Counted from the stretch's first letter, positions 40,797 to 52,374 are shown. The stretch: 64,000 nt of DNA from Macrosoma leucophasiata (GCA_036365455.1 JAWQUS010000030.1:5332001-5396000); one strand, 5' to 3'. Notes: generated by a model not told the origin, from the letters alone. Numbers and translations are program-made.

Positions 40797-41187
40797 TTTT
40801 GTTTCAACTGTACACCTTCTAACACCGACTTTTGGATACCTTTCACGCAATACTTAACCAATAACTTGTACTTGCAATCATTTTAAGCCGACAACCGCTC
40901 ACATAGTTTCAATCATCCGGAGAGGAACGAAAAAAACTGGAAGACACAAGAATCACACCTACCAGGGCGTAACGCATCTGCTCATGAGTCAGCACATCTC
41001 ATCACCCCGCCGCTCGCGCGTGAAACCAGCCCGGATTCGAAATGCTTCACCACACTTATGATGACAACCTACATTCAAAATACAACCTAAAAACATGAAA
41101 TTTAAGTACAAAATCGATTAACTAACCCCATCACTAACTTCCAAAGAAATAACATTAAAAATTAAACGTTAATATCTTGAGATACAG
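40797..41187. other. Unassigned stretch
   Basis: Non-repetitive to my eye. GC-rich around 41010 (CACCCCGCCGCTCGCGCG). Confidence 0.4.
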
Positions 41188-41374
41188 CTGATTTTCTATT
41201 GTATAATGGTTTGAAGCACGAAGAATGGTCAGTATACAGTCCAGCTCGTTCTGGTTGGCGCGCATCGAATCGTCTTCCGGAGAACGACGTGATTTCTTTA
41301 AGAAGGCCGAATCAATGGAACGGTGGACATTGGCCCCGTGATCGTGTTGACGCCACGAAATCAGCGGGCGAAAG
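41188..41374 (+). CDS. Candidate host exon, unknown product
   Basis: Open from an AG at 41186-41187 to a donor-like AAAG|GTATGT at 41374/41375. The frame (codons from 41190) encodes about 61 residues with HEEWSVYSPARSGWRASN and PNQWNGGHWPRDRV. There is no in-frame ATG and the acceptor side has a weak pyrimidine tract. The mixed composition looks more protein-like than neighbouring frames, but I do not recognise a family. Could be chance. Confidence 0.22.
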
Positions 41375-41720
41375 GTATGTTGTACCTAACAATCAAATAT
41401 TTGATTAATGAACATTATACGAATCATTTTTAGTTAAACGTTCGACGTTTATACACAAAATATAATATTATACTAAATGATGTTTTTAATCTGCTATATC
41501 AATTTTTTCGACATTCAAAATTAATATACCATATACCGCCTATAACCATCGATAGAATTTTGGGCAACTTCTCATACTGCTCCACTACACTCCCCAAGAA
41601 CCCAGCATATATATCACATCTTCTACATGTAGTTTTGGCTATCAGGCAGTAAAACAGTGAAGTTGGCAAAATATTATTTTGATTTTAATAATTTACAAAT
41701 CGACATAGACCTTAACTCAG
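41375..41720. other. Unassigned stretch
   Basis: AT-rich, no repeat or gene recognised. Confidence 0.5.
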
Positions 41721-41967
41721 CAGTACAGTCCTCTGCAAAAAATACTGCACATTGACCTGAGGATAGAGGCTTCGGCTAATTTCGGATCTGTAGAGTGTTA
41801 TCTCTTTCGCACATTACCTATGTGACGTATGACCATTTTTATCAAACTTTGACCAATAACAGACTATCAGTGTTACGTAGGCAGTGTACAACAGAGATAA
41901 CGCTCTACGAAGTCGAAACTAGTCGATTGTCTCTTCCCAAAACTCGATGTGAAAAATACTGTATAAA
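41721..41967. mobile_element. MITE-H, uninterrupted copy
   Basis: TA|CAGTCCTCTGCAAAAAATA at the left and the complement of CAGTATTTTTCACATCGAG at the right, each flanked by TA. The inside is partly self-complementary around GACCAATAACAGACTATC. About 245 bp. Confidence 0.65.
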
Positions 41968-42418
41968 CTTTCTACAGACCTATCAAATCTATCAATACGA
42001 ATTAAATACCATAGCTTAATTTACATCTTACTCACAAAGTTGATCGTCCGTTTCGTGGCCCCACTCTTTCCCGACTGGACCCTGTGGGAGAGTTTGTGAA
42101 TTAAACTTTTTCAACTGTTTCGGGGATAGACGGCCGATTGATAACTTCTTGTTTTATCGTTTTGTAACATCGAATATTTTGGTGTAGGTGTAAATCTCGT
42201 TAAATGCAAGCAGCGTTAACTCATAACATTCTGAGTACTGGAGAAGATAGCTTGTCAGTAATGTAGACTTTTTTGATAATTTGTCCAATGAATTGGTCTA
42301 AAGCTGACTACACACAAGTCAACAATGACAGTCATTGTATGAGTTTACGATTTTAAAATTGTGACCACAAACGCAACGTTTTACTGTGCAAACCTGAATG
42401 AGCGCAGTTTCAACTGTG

Positions 42419-42525
42419 GTGTGACCACGGGGAATATTGCATTCCCCGTGGTCACAATACGGGGAATAATGCAATATTCCCCGTGGTACCACTGGTGTAA
42501 CCAACGGTGTGACCACGGGGAACGC
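42419..42525. repeat. Cluster of palindromes built on CCACGGGGAAT
   Basis: GTGACCACGGGGAAT at 42421 pairs perfectly with ATTCCCCGTGGTCAC after a 5-base loop. CGGGGAATAATGCAATATTCCCCG follows at once, and TGTGACCACGGGGAACG near 42508. The word occurs four times in about 105 bp in both orientations. 41968-42418 is otherwise unassigned. Confidence 0.75.
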
Positions 42526-42574
42526 CCCAAATGTAGGTATGTAGCAGGCAATATCTCCATATAAAATAAAAAAA

Positions 42575-42776
42575 AAAAATACGCTTACACTCACAGCCCC
42601 ACAGTAGGTATAAACCTGTGTCGTGGGTGCCGTTGTACACATACAACACATACACAAACACCCAGACCCGAAACAAATATCTGTAGGCCATACAAACATT
42701 TGTCCCGGTGCGGGGATCGAACCCGCGACCCTTCGAATCAAACGGTCATCTCACACCGCTGGACTAACCGGGCCGT
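42575..42776 (-). repeat. SINE-B, near full copy
   Basis: A-run complement, ACTCACAGCCCCACAGTAGG tail, and GGGGATCGAACCCGCGACCC to CTAACCGGGCCGTC head. Good match to 30527. Confidence 0.8.
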
Positions 42777-42967
42777 CCAATATCTTATCGTACAATGATA
42801 CAATATTTTTGCTGCTTGGCATCCATCAACGTTATGTATGGACAAAAAACTTTGAACGATTTCCTACCACATGCAGTATTGACAATATTGTACCATACGA
42901 TTATAATTAAAACTGAGTACCTATATCCTGCGGCATTCCAAATATGCCTGCAAATATGTAATTGAAT

Positions 42968-43090
42968 AATAGGGGTGGCAACGCATTAGTATTTTGACCT
43001 CTGGTTAATGTGTAGATGTCTATAGGCTGGAGTCATCACTAAACATCCATGTAAACTGCATGCTTGATTGCCACCTTCATTACATAAAAA
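42968..43090 (-). repeat. R280 copy, 5' truncated
   Basis: GGGGTGGCAACGCATTAGTA to TTGCCACCTTCATTACATA with an A-run. Confidence 0.7.
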
Positions 43091-43681
43091 AAGTTTAGAT
43101 TGTGTGACAGTACTTACGCAGTCGGAACTCCGACATTGGATCTCAACCATCTGCCACCAGTCTACCTGAGAGAAGAAGAGTGGGAGAAGATCCCACGACT
43201 TGACCGCTTCTTTTTTCGCTATTATATTCGGATTAATAATTAGATTTGATGCAATTGTAGAAGGTCGTGGTATGTTTCCGTCCGAAAATTAGATATTACT
43301 CAAACATCGGAGGAAGACTTAAAGTTTTATCAGGCAAACAAAACAAACAATCAAACAAATATCTTTATTGTACGCGAAAGAAGATACAATTTTATTATGA
43401 ACCCTGCCTGCTGCGGTTCTGCACAGTTTGCACTGCGTTGCAGCAGTCAGTGTCTTCCCGTATAGGTACAGTAGGTACAATAAGTAGTGAGACAGTAAAA
43501 TCAAATCATCAATGATATAGTAATGACTTACAACAAAATAAAAAAAATCGGTTATATGAGGTAGGTTGCTAATATTAATGTGGACTAATTGGGTAATTAT
43601 AGTATTTAAAAGAATGTTTTAGACCGATAGTGTATGTAATATCTATCAGGCTCTAATATCTTTTGCAATAATACATACGCT
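43091..43681. other. Unassigned stretch
   Basis: Overlapping short frames on both strands at 43267-43515, no domain seen. Confidence 0.5.
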
Positions 43682-43862
43682 ACATAAAATACGCTTACAT
43701 TCACAGCTCCAAGCCTGTATATTGGGTCGTTGTACACAATAAACAATCTCCCAAACGCGAAACAAAAATCTGTAGGGCGTACAAACATTTGCCCTATTGC
43801 CGAAATCGAACCAACGACCCCGCAGCGATCGATGGTCACACACCATACTAACCAGGTCGTAT
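43682..43862 (-). repeat. SINE-B copy, degenerate
   Basis: Keeps TCTGTAGGGCGTACAAACAT and CTAACCAGGTCGTA but the B box region is mutated. Confidence 0.6.
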
Positions 43863-43877
43863 CGTATATAAATCGTA

Positions 43878-44121
43878 TGTATTATAAATGCGAAAGTTTG
43901 TATGCTTGTTTGTTTGTTTATTACTCTTTCACGCAAAAACTGCTGAACTGATTTTCACGAAATTCGACATACACATAGAAGGTAACTTGGATTAACACAT
44001 AGGATAATTACTATCCCGAAAAAATGTTCCTGTGGGATGCCATGGGATGATTTGATGAGTTTCCACAGGTTACGCGAAAAGCGACCAACACGCGGGCGGA
44101 TCCGCAGGCAATAGCTAGTAT
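43878..44121 (+). repeat. RET-G retroposon
   Basis: TATTATAAATGCGAAAGTTT at one end and CGCAGGCAATAGCTAGTAT at the other. Contains GGGATGCCATGGGATGAT, also in the 9895 copy. Confidence 0.6.
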
Positions 44122-44129
44122 TTAATAAA

Positions 44130-44305
44130 TACATTTATGTATCTTTACACCAAATCCCTCACGGGGTAAGCAAAGAGTGTGGAGCGCCAAATATCCTGAT
44201 CTTGACACACCTCAAGTGCTTCTTCTACATTCATCATTATCTTCAGACATGCACATCGATTCCTAAAACTCTTGACCCCACTTTCAGACAGTACTCGACC
44301 TATAC
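44130..44305 (-). repeat. LINE-A 3' fragment, diverged
   Basis: TATGTATCTTTACACC start, CTTGACACACCTCAAGTGC, and CAGTACTCGACCTAT end. Many substitutions, so older than 26335. Confidence 0.7.
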
Positions 44306-44796
44306 AGGAAAAACAAGAAAAAATAAATAATCATAATATCCGAGAAGTTCAGCATAGAACTTATAAATAATGTACATACAGAACTTGGTCATATTGGAAT
44401 TAAATAGTAATATCCTAACCAATCCATGTAATAAATGCCGCTTCCTTCGTTTCATACCGCATTTATATTAAATGCTAAGATACAATGTATAAAAGTGCAA
44501 AGTGCCAGTAACCTCTGGAGTTTTTTAATTTCAATAGTGGGGTCGGCGGCTCAAGGTCGCGCAGAGGGGACAGTTTTACGATCAGCTGATACTTCGCCCG
44601 TTTTTTATGCGGACGTCTAAAAATATAAGTGAACCTTGTGGTCGGATGACCTAATTGTAGCTGAAAATTTCAAAACAAAAATGTTTGTGTAACTTTTTTA
44701 AGAGCGGATTTTTTAGGGAAATAGAATAAATTTATGTTATATGTTCTTTCGCGAGCTACACTCATTGAAATGAAACTAGTTTACGGTATATCTTAC
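44306..44796. other. Unassigned stretch
   Basis: No repeat or gene recognised. A GC-rich word GGGGTCGGCGGCTCAAGG lies at 44541. Confidence 0.45.
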
Positions 44797-45058
44797 GCCG
44801 GCAAACTTCGTATTGCCTCACAATGAAATAATGTGTCAAAGGTTTGATAGATACGGACTATTTGTATGGAAAAATTGTAATGTGGGTTTTACTATTTCCC
44901 TTCAATTTCTTCATATTTTCTTAAATTTTAAAAACTTCCCTGGACTCTCAAAAATCATTTAAAACCAAAATTAGCCAAATCCGTCCAGCCGTTCTCGAGA
45001 TTTAGCGAGACTTACTAACAGCAATTGATTTTTATGTATATAGATATAGATAGATTGC
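44797..45058 (-). mobile_element. Hel-F copy
   Basis: GCCGGCAAACTTCGTATTGC to ATTTTTATGTATATAGATAT. Well conserved inside. Confidence 0.6.
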
Positions 45059-45136
45059 TGTTATATTTACAAAACGAATCATTCGGAAATTCCGTTTGTA
45101 GTTTTTTACAGTATCAGGCATCATTCACACTAACTA

Positions 45137-45318
45137 TTGCCCGTTCTTCGTCCACGTGTACTCAATAATTTCCTACGGAACCTCGAAAAATAAAAAGTAT
45201 TCTATGTGTAACAGCCATATATACTCTACAAATGAACGAATTCATCGAAATCCGTCCAGCCGCTTGAGCGTGATTGTGCAACAAACAAACATCCATACTT
45301 TTACATTTATAATAGTGG
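45137..45318 (-). repeat. RET-G-like retroposon
   Basis: CTAACTATTGCCCGTTCTTC, ATCGAAATCCGTCCAGCCGC, ending TTATAATAGTGGTAAGA. Confidence 0.55.
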
Positions 45319-45946
45319 TAAGATAATATAAATCATTGATACCTACTTGATGAACGTGAGGAACAAGCAAAATATTACATTTAAGCTCTCATTGGCAGCT
45401 TCGTTTTCGATTTCTATCTACGCGATAATCTGCTCGCATTATGAAAAATTGCGACGAATAATTATTTTAACAGCAAAACCAATATTTTAATATTATTTTC
45501 GTAACAATTCTCTAAAGCAACTGTAATATTAAACCAGATCATCTTTTTGATAAAATGCCAAAGTTTTATGTATTTTAATTTTTCGTCCAATCGATTCTTT
45601 TACGAGATAAAATGATATCCAATCCTTGAAATTATTAATACCGAATTGATGTTCACTTCTAAAACATCTAAACATCGGATTGCACCTGCACCAAAACAAG
45701 GGGTGGTAGCGGACAGCGCGAGGGAGGCGGCGGTCATCTCCCCCTCCCCTTTTATCTCCGCAAGTCAAGGGCGCGTGGGGCAGGTTCAGCCGGCCCCCGG
45801 CTATTGACATTGTATTTTCAAATTTACCCACTTTTCCCATTGTCCGTAACTTTTTAATGCTTAACGGTCATTGAACTGTCGAACTGCCCATTTTTTTTTC
45901 AAGGTTGCCGTCTATTACAGATTTTTCTTGTGAGAATTGGACGTGT
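45319..45946. other. Unassigned stretch with GC-rich patch
   Basis: 45700-45810 is strongly GC-rich (GGGAGGCGGCGGTCATC) and carries a minus-strand frame of 103 residues (45529-45840) with no recognised domain. Possibly host regulatory or exonic DNA. Confidence 0.35.
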
Positions 45947-46257
45947 AACGTAACTTCACGCCTGTAATCCCCGAAGGGGTAGGCAGAGGTAAATGCATGC
46001 ATTCAAGCATACATGCAAACACCCACGATTCGCCAGTTACGTTTTGGCCCATGTAACAGGTGGCGAGCCAGTTGACATCTCCGGGCACATTACCAAACTT
46101 TGAGGTACTGGGAAATTTCCAGAAAATGGAAAAATCCCAATAGAACCAGAGATAAAGGACTTTACACCATTATCTCTGATAACCCCCTACCCAGGAATCG
46201 AACCCAGGACCTCAGAGTAGTAGTAGTGGCCTGCTACCACTAGGCTACCGAGGCAGT
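45947..46257 (-). repeat. SINE-C, full copy
   Basis: Tail complement GTAACTTCACGCCTGTAATC to head complement TAGGCTACCGAGGCAG, with GGAATCGAACCCAGGACC as the B-box region. Confidence 0.82.
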
Positions 46258-46538
46258 CAACGTGGACGTGTAAATAGTAGGTATGTTTTGTTGGTGATTT
46301 AACGTATTGCTCAATCATCACTCTCCAAATAATATTTATTTAATCAATTAAATGATGACAATACATAATACAGAAAACTTATTTACAGGTAGTAGAGTCG
46401 TGTAGCTAAGCCATTTAATTTTTAAATTGACCATTTTGTCAGTTTAGAACTATCATTTTCACTTGACGCCTCTACCTCTATACAAAGATCTATTTCTCTA
46501 CACGTCTATTAATTCTTATACTTGCTTTTTATTGATCA

Positions 46539-46632
46539 CTAGGTGACCCGGCAATAGGTATAGACCCGGTATAGCCGTTCTCGAGTTTTAGCGAGACTAA
46601 CGAACAGCAATTGATTTTTATATATATAGATA
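46539..46632 (-). mobile_element. Hel-F with internal deletion
   Basis: CTAGGTGACCCGGCA (3' end) is joined to CGGTATAGCCGTTCTCGAG and the TATATATAGAT end, so only 94 bp of about 260 remain. Confidence 0.6.
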
Positions 46633-46868
46633 GAAGATTGCTGTAACACGTTTAATGATTATTTAAACTAGTGCTCGCCCAATGGTGGCAATTCGACCGT
46701 AATACATATGGATAAAATATAACTAAGTTTGAATTATAACGAACCTCTATGGTGAAACCGTTTCACCACAGGCTGGTACACAGCACATGTGATTATTTTT
46801 AACATTTTGACAATAACAATGTGAATGTGTATTGTGTTAAATATAATGTATAGTAGTGTGTGTAATGT
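46633..46868. other. Unassigned stretch with dispersed-repeat patch
   Basis: CAGGCTGGTACACAGCACAT at about 46770 is shared with 21945-21965. The rest is unassigned. Confidence 0.45.
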
Positions 46869-47063
46869 CTTATTAAAGGGGGAAAGAGACATTCTACTGA
46901 TATACTTTTACATTAGTTTATTACATTTAGTTTTATCTTAGTGATATTCTTGTCATTACATATATTTTTTATCTTGTTTGACATGTATATCAATTGTTAT
47001 TCGCTTTAATTTATTTTGTTTGTTTTTGACGTGTCATAAGAGGTGCCTGTCACCCTAAATGAA
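46869..47063 (+). repeat. LINE-E 3' UTR fragment
   Basis: GGGGGAAAGAGACATTCTAC to CACCCTAAATGAATAAATGG, the reverse orientation of 293-516. A further LINE-E tail (AATAAATGAGTTTCTGATTC) lies at 47463-47500. Confidence 0.65.
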
Positions 47064-47584
47064 TAAATGGTTTTGGCGGGAACCTTGAAAGAGGCATATG
47101 GTGCTCTTATTTTATTTCATTTTCTTAGTGTATTTAAAAGTTATATTGAATAAAGTTGATGGTATTTTGTTTGATATAGGTTTATTACAGTGCCCGTGTA
47201 TAGTGAAGTAGAATAACAGTGCGAAAGCACGACCTTTCAGGTTGCCTCCAAAACTCCATTGTAAATTTTCTGGTAAAGTAGCCATCGCTTTACTCGAATA
47301 ACTGACTGTAACTCACTTGACTGACATACTTATTAATACTTAATAAATAATTGATTGACTATATTATACTACCTTTACGCTGCTTTAAGAATATGAAATA
47401 TCGTTTTACTTGACACTGGAAATATGCGTAATAGCGATGCCATAATAACAAAAAAAAAAAAAATGAATAAATGAGTTTCTGATTCTGATTCTGATTATTA
47501 ATTGATTTCATGTACTTTATCAGCATTATTATTGAAAAATATTAACGTACTGCACTTCTCTTACATATAAACTATAAGCCTGGG
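47064..47584. other. Unassigned stretch with LINE-E tail
   Basis: An A-run and (TTCTGA)n at about 47450-47500 mark a LINE-E end. No other feature. Confidence 0.45.
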
Positions 47585-47712
47585 TTGCACCACGACTTTT
47601 GTTAAAGTAAAAGTTTTTGTAACATTTCATATCCTTTTCTAACTTAAAGAAATCTGTTAAAGTTAGAGCAGGATGTGAAATGTTATAATAACTTTAACAA
47701 AATAACAAAAAT
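47585..47712 (+). repeat. MITE-L, unsplit copy
   Basis: GGTTGCACCACGACTTTTG, TTCATATCCTTTTCTAAC and its complement GTTAGAGCAGGATGTGAA form a hairpin. In the complement, ACAGATTTCTTTAAGTTAG corresponds to the join of 15707 and 21802, so this is a paralogous empty site for the LTR element. Confidence 0.75.
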
Positions 47713-48766
47713 TTCGTACTCCTTCGAAAGTTTTTGCTTCACGTATTAATAGGTATATAGATAATCACTAATTATAAGCTGTATCAGTGTTTTTAGCATA
47801 TTTTTTAAATGTATTCGAACTATTTCAGACGCGTTTAATTCAACAAAATTTGGGAGCACCACCATACTTACATTTTTGACATTGTGATTGACAACACGAT
47901 GATATGATTATTATGCGATCGACGCGATGGAGAAGTCATTTTACCATTATTTTATGGAACACACTCGATCGATGTATAAGTAGTTTTATGCGAATGTACG
48001 AGTCTCGCAAAAAACTTGAGAAAGCATTCCAGAGTCAGACATATCATTTATACAAGTGTTTATTCAAACTCAATTTAAAATATAGTGGTGTTAAAAAAAC
48101 TTTGTAAGAGATGTCGATATGAGTCGTCACTGACTAGCTCCAGATCAACTGATACAACTCATCTTTACACAACTTAATACTATCAATATAATTATTATCA
48201 TCTGCTACTGTCAATGCTTGAAGAATGGTATAATTCGGAAACGTCTAATTAAAGACACGGTTAACTATTTTCGTATATTATGTAAAACCTTTGTTTGTAT
48301 TTTTGTATAATATAACAAATACACATTTAAATTAATATGGAAGCTACGCTATCTTAAGATATACATTTGGAATTGCCATTGATTTATGTTATTATTTTTT
48401 TTTTGTAAAAAAAAAAAATATTACTAATCAACGGAATAATTTTTATTATATTAATTACAATATATTTTATCTGCCTAAAATTATTAAAATAAATTTGTGT
48501 TATTCATATAATAAAAACAATAATTTTAATTTTTCAACAATATTTTTTTCCAATATTTTTCAATTTAGAACTTAACATAATATATTCACTACTCGTAACT
48601 TTATAGTCAAATCCAGTTAGATTTATATAGCTGACGAAAATCTAACATCTAAATAAGATTCTAATTAGAAAAGCTAATCGCATGACCAAACTTACACCGC
48701 AACATAATATATCGAACTATAAAAAACTCCAAAAAGTTTGAGTGACAGGACCGCCGTCGAAAAAGA
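47713..48766. other. Unassigned AT-rich stretch
   Basis: No repeat family recognised. Frames are short. 48390-48420 has T and A runs that pair with each other. Confidence 0.5.
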
Positions 48767-48883
48767 TATCGATGGTCGATACGAACAAAGCACCCGCCAA
48801 CCCATCTCTATTGACACGACGGCCGGAGCGTGTGCTACGTGTGAATGTTATCGATAATATCGAGATATGTCGATGTCGATAAC
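48767..48883. promoter_or_regulatory. Cluster of DRE-like TATCGATA motifs
   Basis: TATCGAT at 48767, an exact TATCGATA at 48849-48856, then ATATCGAG, GTCGATG and GTCGATAAC within 30 bp. TATCGATA is the DREF element found in insect housekeeping promoters. The local sequence appears single-copy. No adjacent gene is identified, so promoter function is inference. Confidence 0.4.
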
Positions 48884-49214
48884 TTGCCCATTACGTGCAC
48901 GTAAAAATAGCTTGGGAACCGAAATGAGCTAGATCGCATCACTGCCTTTTGTTATATGTGAGGATATACTGTTCTTGTTTGGTGGTTGGAAATGTACTGC
49001 ATATTTCGTAACTAGCGAACCGCCCCGTCTTCGCGCAGGTGCAATGTAGATTGTTACTGGTAATTGGATGCCATTTTCAATCATAAATTACTACCGATTC
49101 ATCTGTTTAAAACGATAGCTGACGACTGGACATTATGTCAACATGTATGTAATTTTTTTTTTCATAATAACCTTCTCCAGACTATTACAAATACAGGAGA
49201 AAAAGGGAATAAGC
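48884..49214. other. Unassigned stretch
   Basis: Follows the DRE-like cluster. No recognised repeat or credible reading frame. Confidence 0.4.
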
Positions 49215-49288
49215 GAAATTGGTAGAGCCGTTCTTGAGTTTTACGCTTAGGAACACATTTAGCGATTGATTTTTATTTATATAGATAA
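49215..49288 (-). repeat. Hel-F 5' fragment
   Basis: GCCGTTCTTGAGTTTTACGC and TTTTTATTTATATAGATA, the outer end of Hel-F only. Confidence 0.5.
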
Positions 49289-49557
49289 TGCTCACTTAGC
49301 ATTTTTCCAAGAATTAACAAATAATGGCAGAGTTCCTGTATCACGTTTGAGGGCGTTAGAATCGCCTAATTTATTTATAGAATCGCTTATTATTATAAAT
49401 TATACATTACATAATCAAAGATGCGGATATGCTAAATGGTAGATAATCTTCAGCGTTACCATTCCAATTAGTTGGTGACGAATTTTAGTCTTTAGATCTA
49501 TCAATATCAAATTTGAATTATAATAATCATAATAATGGCAACATATGAATAAGCTTA

Positions 49558-49794
49558 TAGGTCGCGCCTTGTAAAAAGAACGCTGGCGGTCAAGCTGCGC
49601 AGTAGACGATTTATCGATCTATTTGGTAGTATGAGGTGTGGCGTTTTCAATCCGCCTACCAATACACGAAACCGCAAGCGAAAGCTAGATCAAAAATAAA
49701 CCAATAGGGCTAGTACTTTCGTGCGCGAGTGTACCGATGCGCGAACACATCCCTTCTACTTTCTTCCAGCGTTCTTTTTACGTGGCGCGACCTA
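49558..49794. mobile_element. MITE-R with 29 bp terminal inverted repeats
   Basis: TAGGTCGCGCCTTGTAAAAA at the left and its complement at 49766-49794 (two mismatches in 29), flanked by TA. 237 bp, non-coding, GC-rich ends. Only this copy is seen in the window. Confidence 0.75.
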
Positions 49795-50369
49795 TACCTT
49801 CTATTGACGCAGTGAGCTCACTCAATGCATCAGTGGAAGGTTAGCTTCGAGCATCCCGCCGAATACAACCCATTACAAAGCAGATAAAAATTCTCGAAAG
49901 GCCCTCTACGTGTTGGACCCATGTCCCCGCGAATGCCCAACAAAGGTTCGAGGTTTAAATTGGATCCCGTGCTGACGAGAGAGCTACCTCCTGTCACCTG
50001 CATTAATTAAGTAGTATTGTATAGTAATACATCATTGGAGTTAAAGTAGGCCATGGGGAAAATACAGGATATAATTTATTATGTAGGTACATATATTACA
50101 TAGTTATTGAATATAATCAAATATTTTCCTTACAATGACAAACAGAAATAAAATGTATTATTTACTATACTTCTTACTCTTACTAGGTAGGTAGGTTACT
50201 TACTTTACTATATTTTTTTATAAATAATTATGTACATTCAAATCTGATAAAAATAAAAAAATATCAAGAACACAAATTACTTACTTACCACATAATTTAA
50301 CAAAACAAACAAAACGCCATCATAACTGAACCATTTTCCAAATTGACAGATAAAAGGTCACTGGCCGCC
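49795..50369. other. Unassigned stretch
   Basis: Single-copy looking. No gene recognised. Confidence 0.45.
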
Positions 50370-51350
50370 GTTTTGGCGGGAGAGCGGCGCGTGCGCATCA
50401 GACAGATGTGCTAGTCACGTCATAATCAGAATGGCGGACAAAAATACAAAGGCAAATGAAATCTAAGAGATATCTCATTCGGATTACGTTACAACGTTTT
50501 AACCACAATTATATTACTGTTAAATCGATGCTCCACACGATATTCGATCTCAGAAATTTTAATTTGATAGTAAACGAATATTAACCCGTCACGAGATTAA
50601 CTATAAAACGTTTAGGCAGCAAACGAGGTGATAAAACAAAAATCAATCATTTAGAAATCGCACGACGCAATCTCGATTACCTCTATCGCCGATTTCGATA
50701 TAACGGTGGGCGTGCGTATACGTTGGAAAAAAAACATATCACTCCCACTCTTCAACAGTTACACAACGACAGATATGGCGCTAATATGAAAATACAATAA
50801 TCAACCTTAACACGAAGTAGTAAGAACTTGGCGTGCGAAATATAACATGGATGAACCCGCATCGGTCGCACCACGCCTCGACACCAGTCATTGGCAGAAA
50901 TAAAAACGGCGACCACGCGTAACTCGTCACGTCTGGCCGGACAGTGAAATCGTGCGATCGGTGACAATGTGTCACCTCGCCAGCCTAACTAGGCCTACCT
51001 CGCCCCGCTCCCACAAAGACGCACTCTACCAAATCCACCCACGACATCGCCGGCCACAGCTCTCGCAGCGTTGGACGCGTACAATTGTTATATTCGCATC
51101 GTGCCGTTGCGTCGCGGTGGCTTATGAAATGACAGTTGAAGCTTCAATGAACAAACGTTTACCCGCAAAAGGAAATTTCATCGATCACGCTCACAAATTG
51201 CTACGTAACTATCGAGATGTAAATCGCTCGGCTACCGTTATATTGAAAAATCGATTCTGGCTAATCGATTCGTCACAGTTGCGTTCCGTTTACGCAGCTG
51301 CTGGTCCCACGGTCGCTATGTGATGAACTGGCTACAACTAATCGAATATC
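50370..51350. promoter_or_regulatory. GC-rich, repeat-free island, possibly regulatory
   Basis: Contains GGCGCGTGCGCATC (like an NRF-1/EWG motif), CAGAATGGCGGAC, and many CpGs from 50880 to 51130, unlike the AT-rich surroundings. A + strand frame 50952-51323 (123 residues) has no recognised domain. It may be a promoter and first exon of a host gene, or neither. Confidence 0.25.
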
Positions 51351-51901
51351 TTTTGACGCGTCAATCGTGCTTTTCCTGAAGTATTATTGCTCTATTAAGG
51401 CAACCTAAGTAAACTACAAATGATCAAGATCAAGTTTGATATTGATTAAAATATTTTTTTCAACTTTCCATACGATTTTTCGTATATTATTAATCTTTGA
51501 AATCTATATACCTAATCCTAAGAGATAATATACCTAAATTAATCGAGCGTTAAATCGTTTTCAACAGATTATTTATACTATTTCCACAGTGTCAAAACTG
51601 TACAGCCATTTCGATTGCGGAACATAACTTTTTTGAATTCGTGTTAAGTCACGCTATATCAACATGCAATTTTGATGCGGCCTCAAAAAATAAGTCTAGA
51701 CCGAGGCGAAACTAGATTTTATTTGGACTTGACAACGAATCAGGCGTGGATAATTTCGAAAGTCTTGCATTGATGTTTGAATAATTGGATACTAAAGAAA
51801 TATGAATGGTTCTGATACAGATTGACAAAATAATGAGACACTGTGCTCTTCATTGTATGTCAATTCTTTCTGGTGTAAGGTAGAAGTGTAATTGTGGCGC
51901 T
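51351..51901. other. Unassigned stretch
   Basis: AT-rich, no repeat or gene recognised. Confidence 0.5.
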
Positions 51902-51912
51902 TCAATATGAGT

Positions 51913-52363
51913 CATCATCATCATCATCATATCAGCCATAGGACGTCCCCTGCTGAACAAAGCCCCCCCCCTCCCCCAATGACCTCCATGTCAACCGATC
52001 GGAAGCGACGTGTATCTAGCGGGTACCTGCAGCCTTGCCCAGGTCGAAGGTCCATCTTGCGGGTGGACGTCCTACGCTGCGTTTGCCAATACGTGGTCTC
52101 CACTCGAGAACTTTTCTGCCCCAGCGGCTATCGGTTCTCCGAGCTATGTGCCCTGTCCATTGCCACTTCAGCTTGTAAATCTGCTTGGCTATGTCAGCGA
52201 CTTTCGTTCGCCTACGGATCTCCTCATTTGTGATTCGATTCAGTAGGAAAACGCCGAGCATAGCCCTTTCCATTGACCGCTGAGTGACTTGGAGCTTTCG
52301 TACGAGACCCATAGTGAGAGACCACGTCTCGGCACCGTAGGTCATCACCGGTATGAGTATATA
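51913..52363 (-). mobile_element. LINE-B 3' fragment with 11 bp target duplication
   Basis: TCAATATGAGT at 51902-51912 and 52364-52374. The left end is the tail complement (CATCATCATCATCAT). A minus-strand frame 52016-52348 encodes 110 residues with YGAETWSLT, KLKWQWTGHIARR and GRPPARW, typical of the LINE C-terminal domain; the frame is lost just before the last exon-like part (a CCCCCCCC run near 51963 has probably slipped). Confidence 0.85.
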
Positions 52364-52374
52364 TCAATATGAGT

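Noticed and set aside
45529..45840. 103-residue minus-strand open frame
   Set aside because: No recognised domain; GC-rich patch may be regulatory, but coding evidence is lacking.
50952..51323. 123-residue open frame
   Set aside because: No recognisable domain, no splice or poly(A) context I trust; kept only as part of a possible regulatory island.
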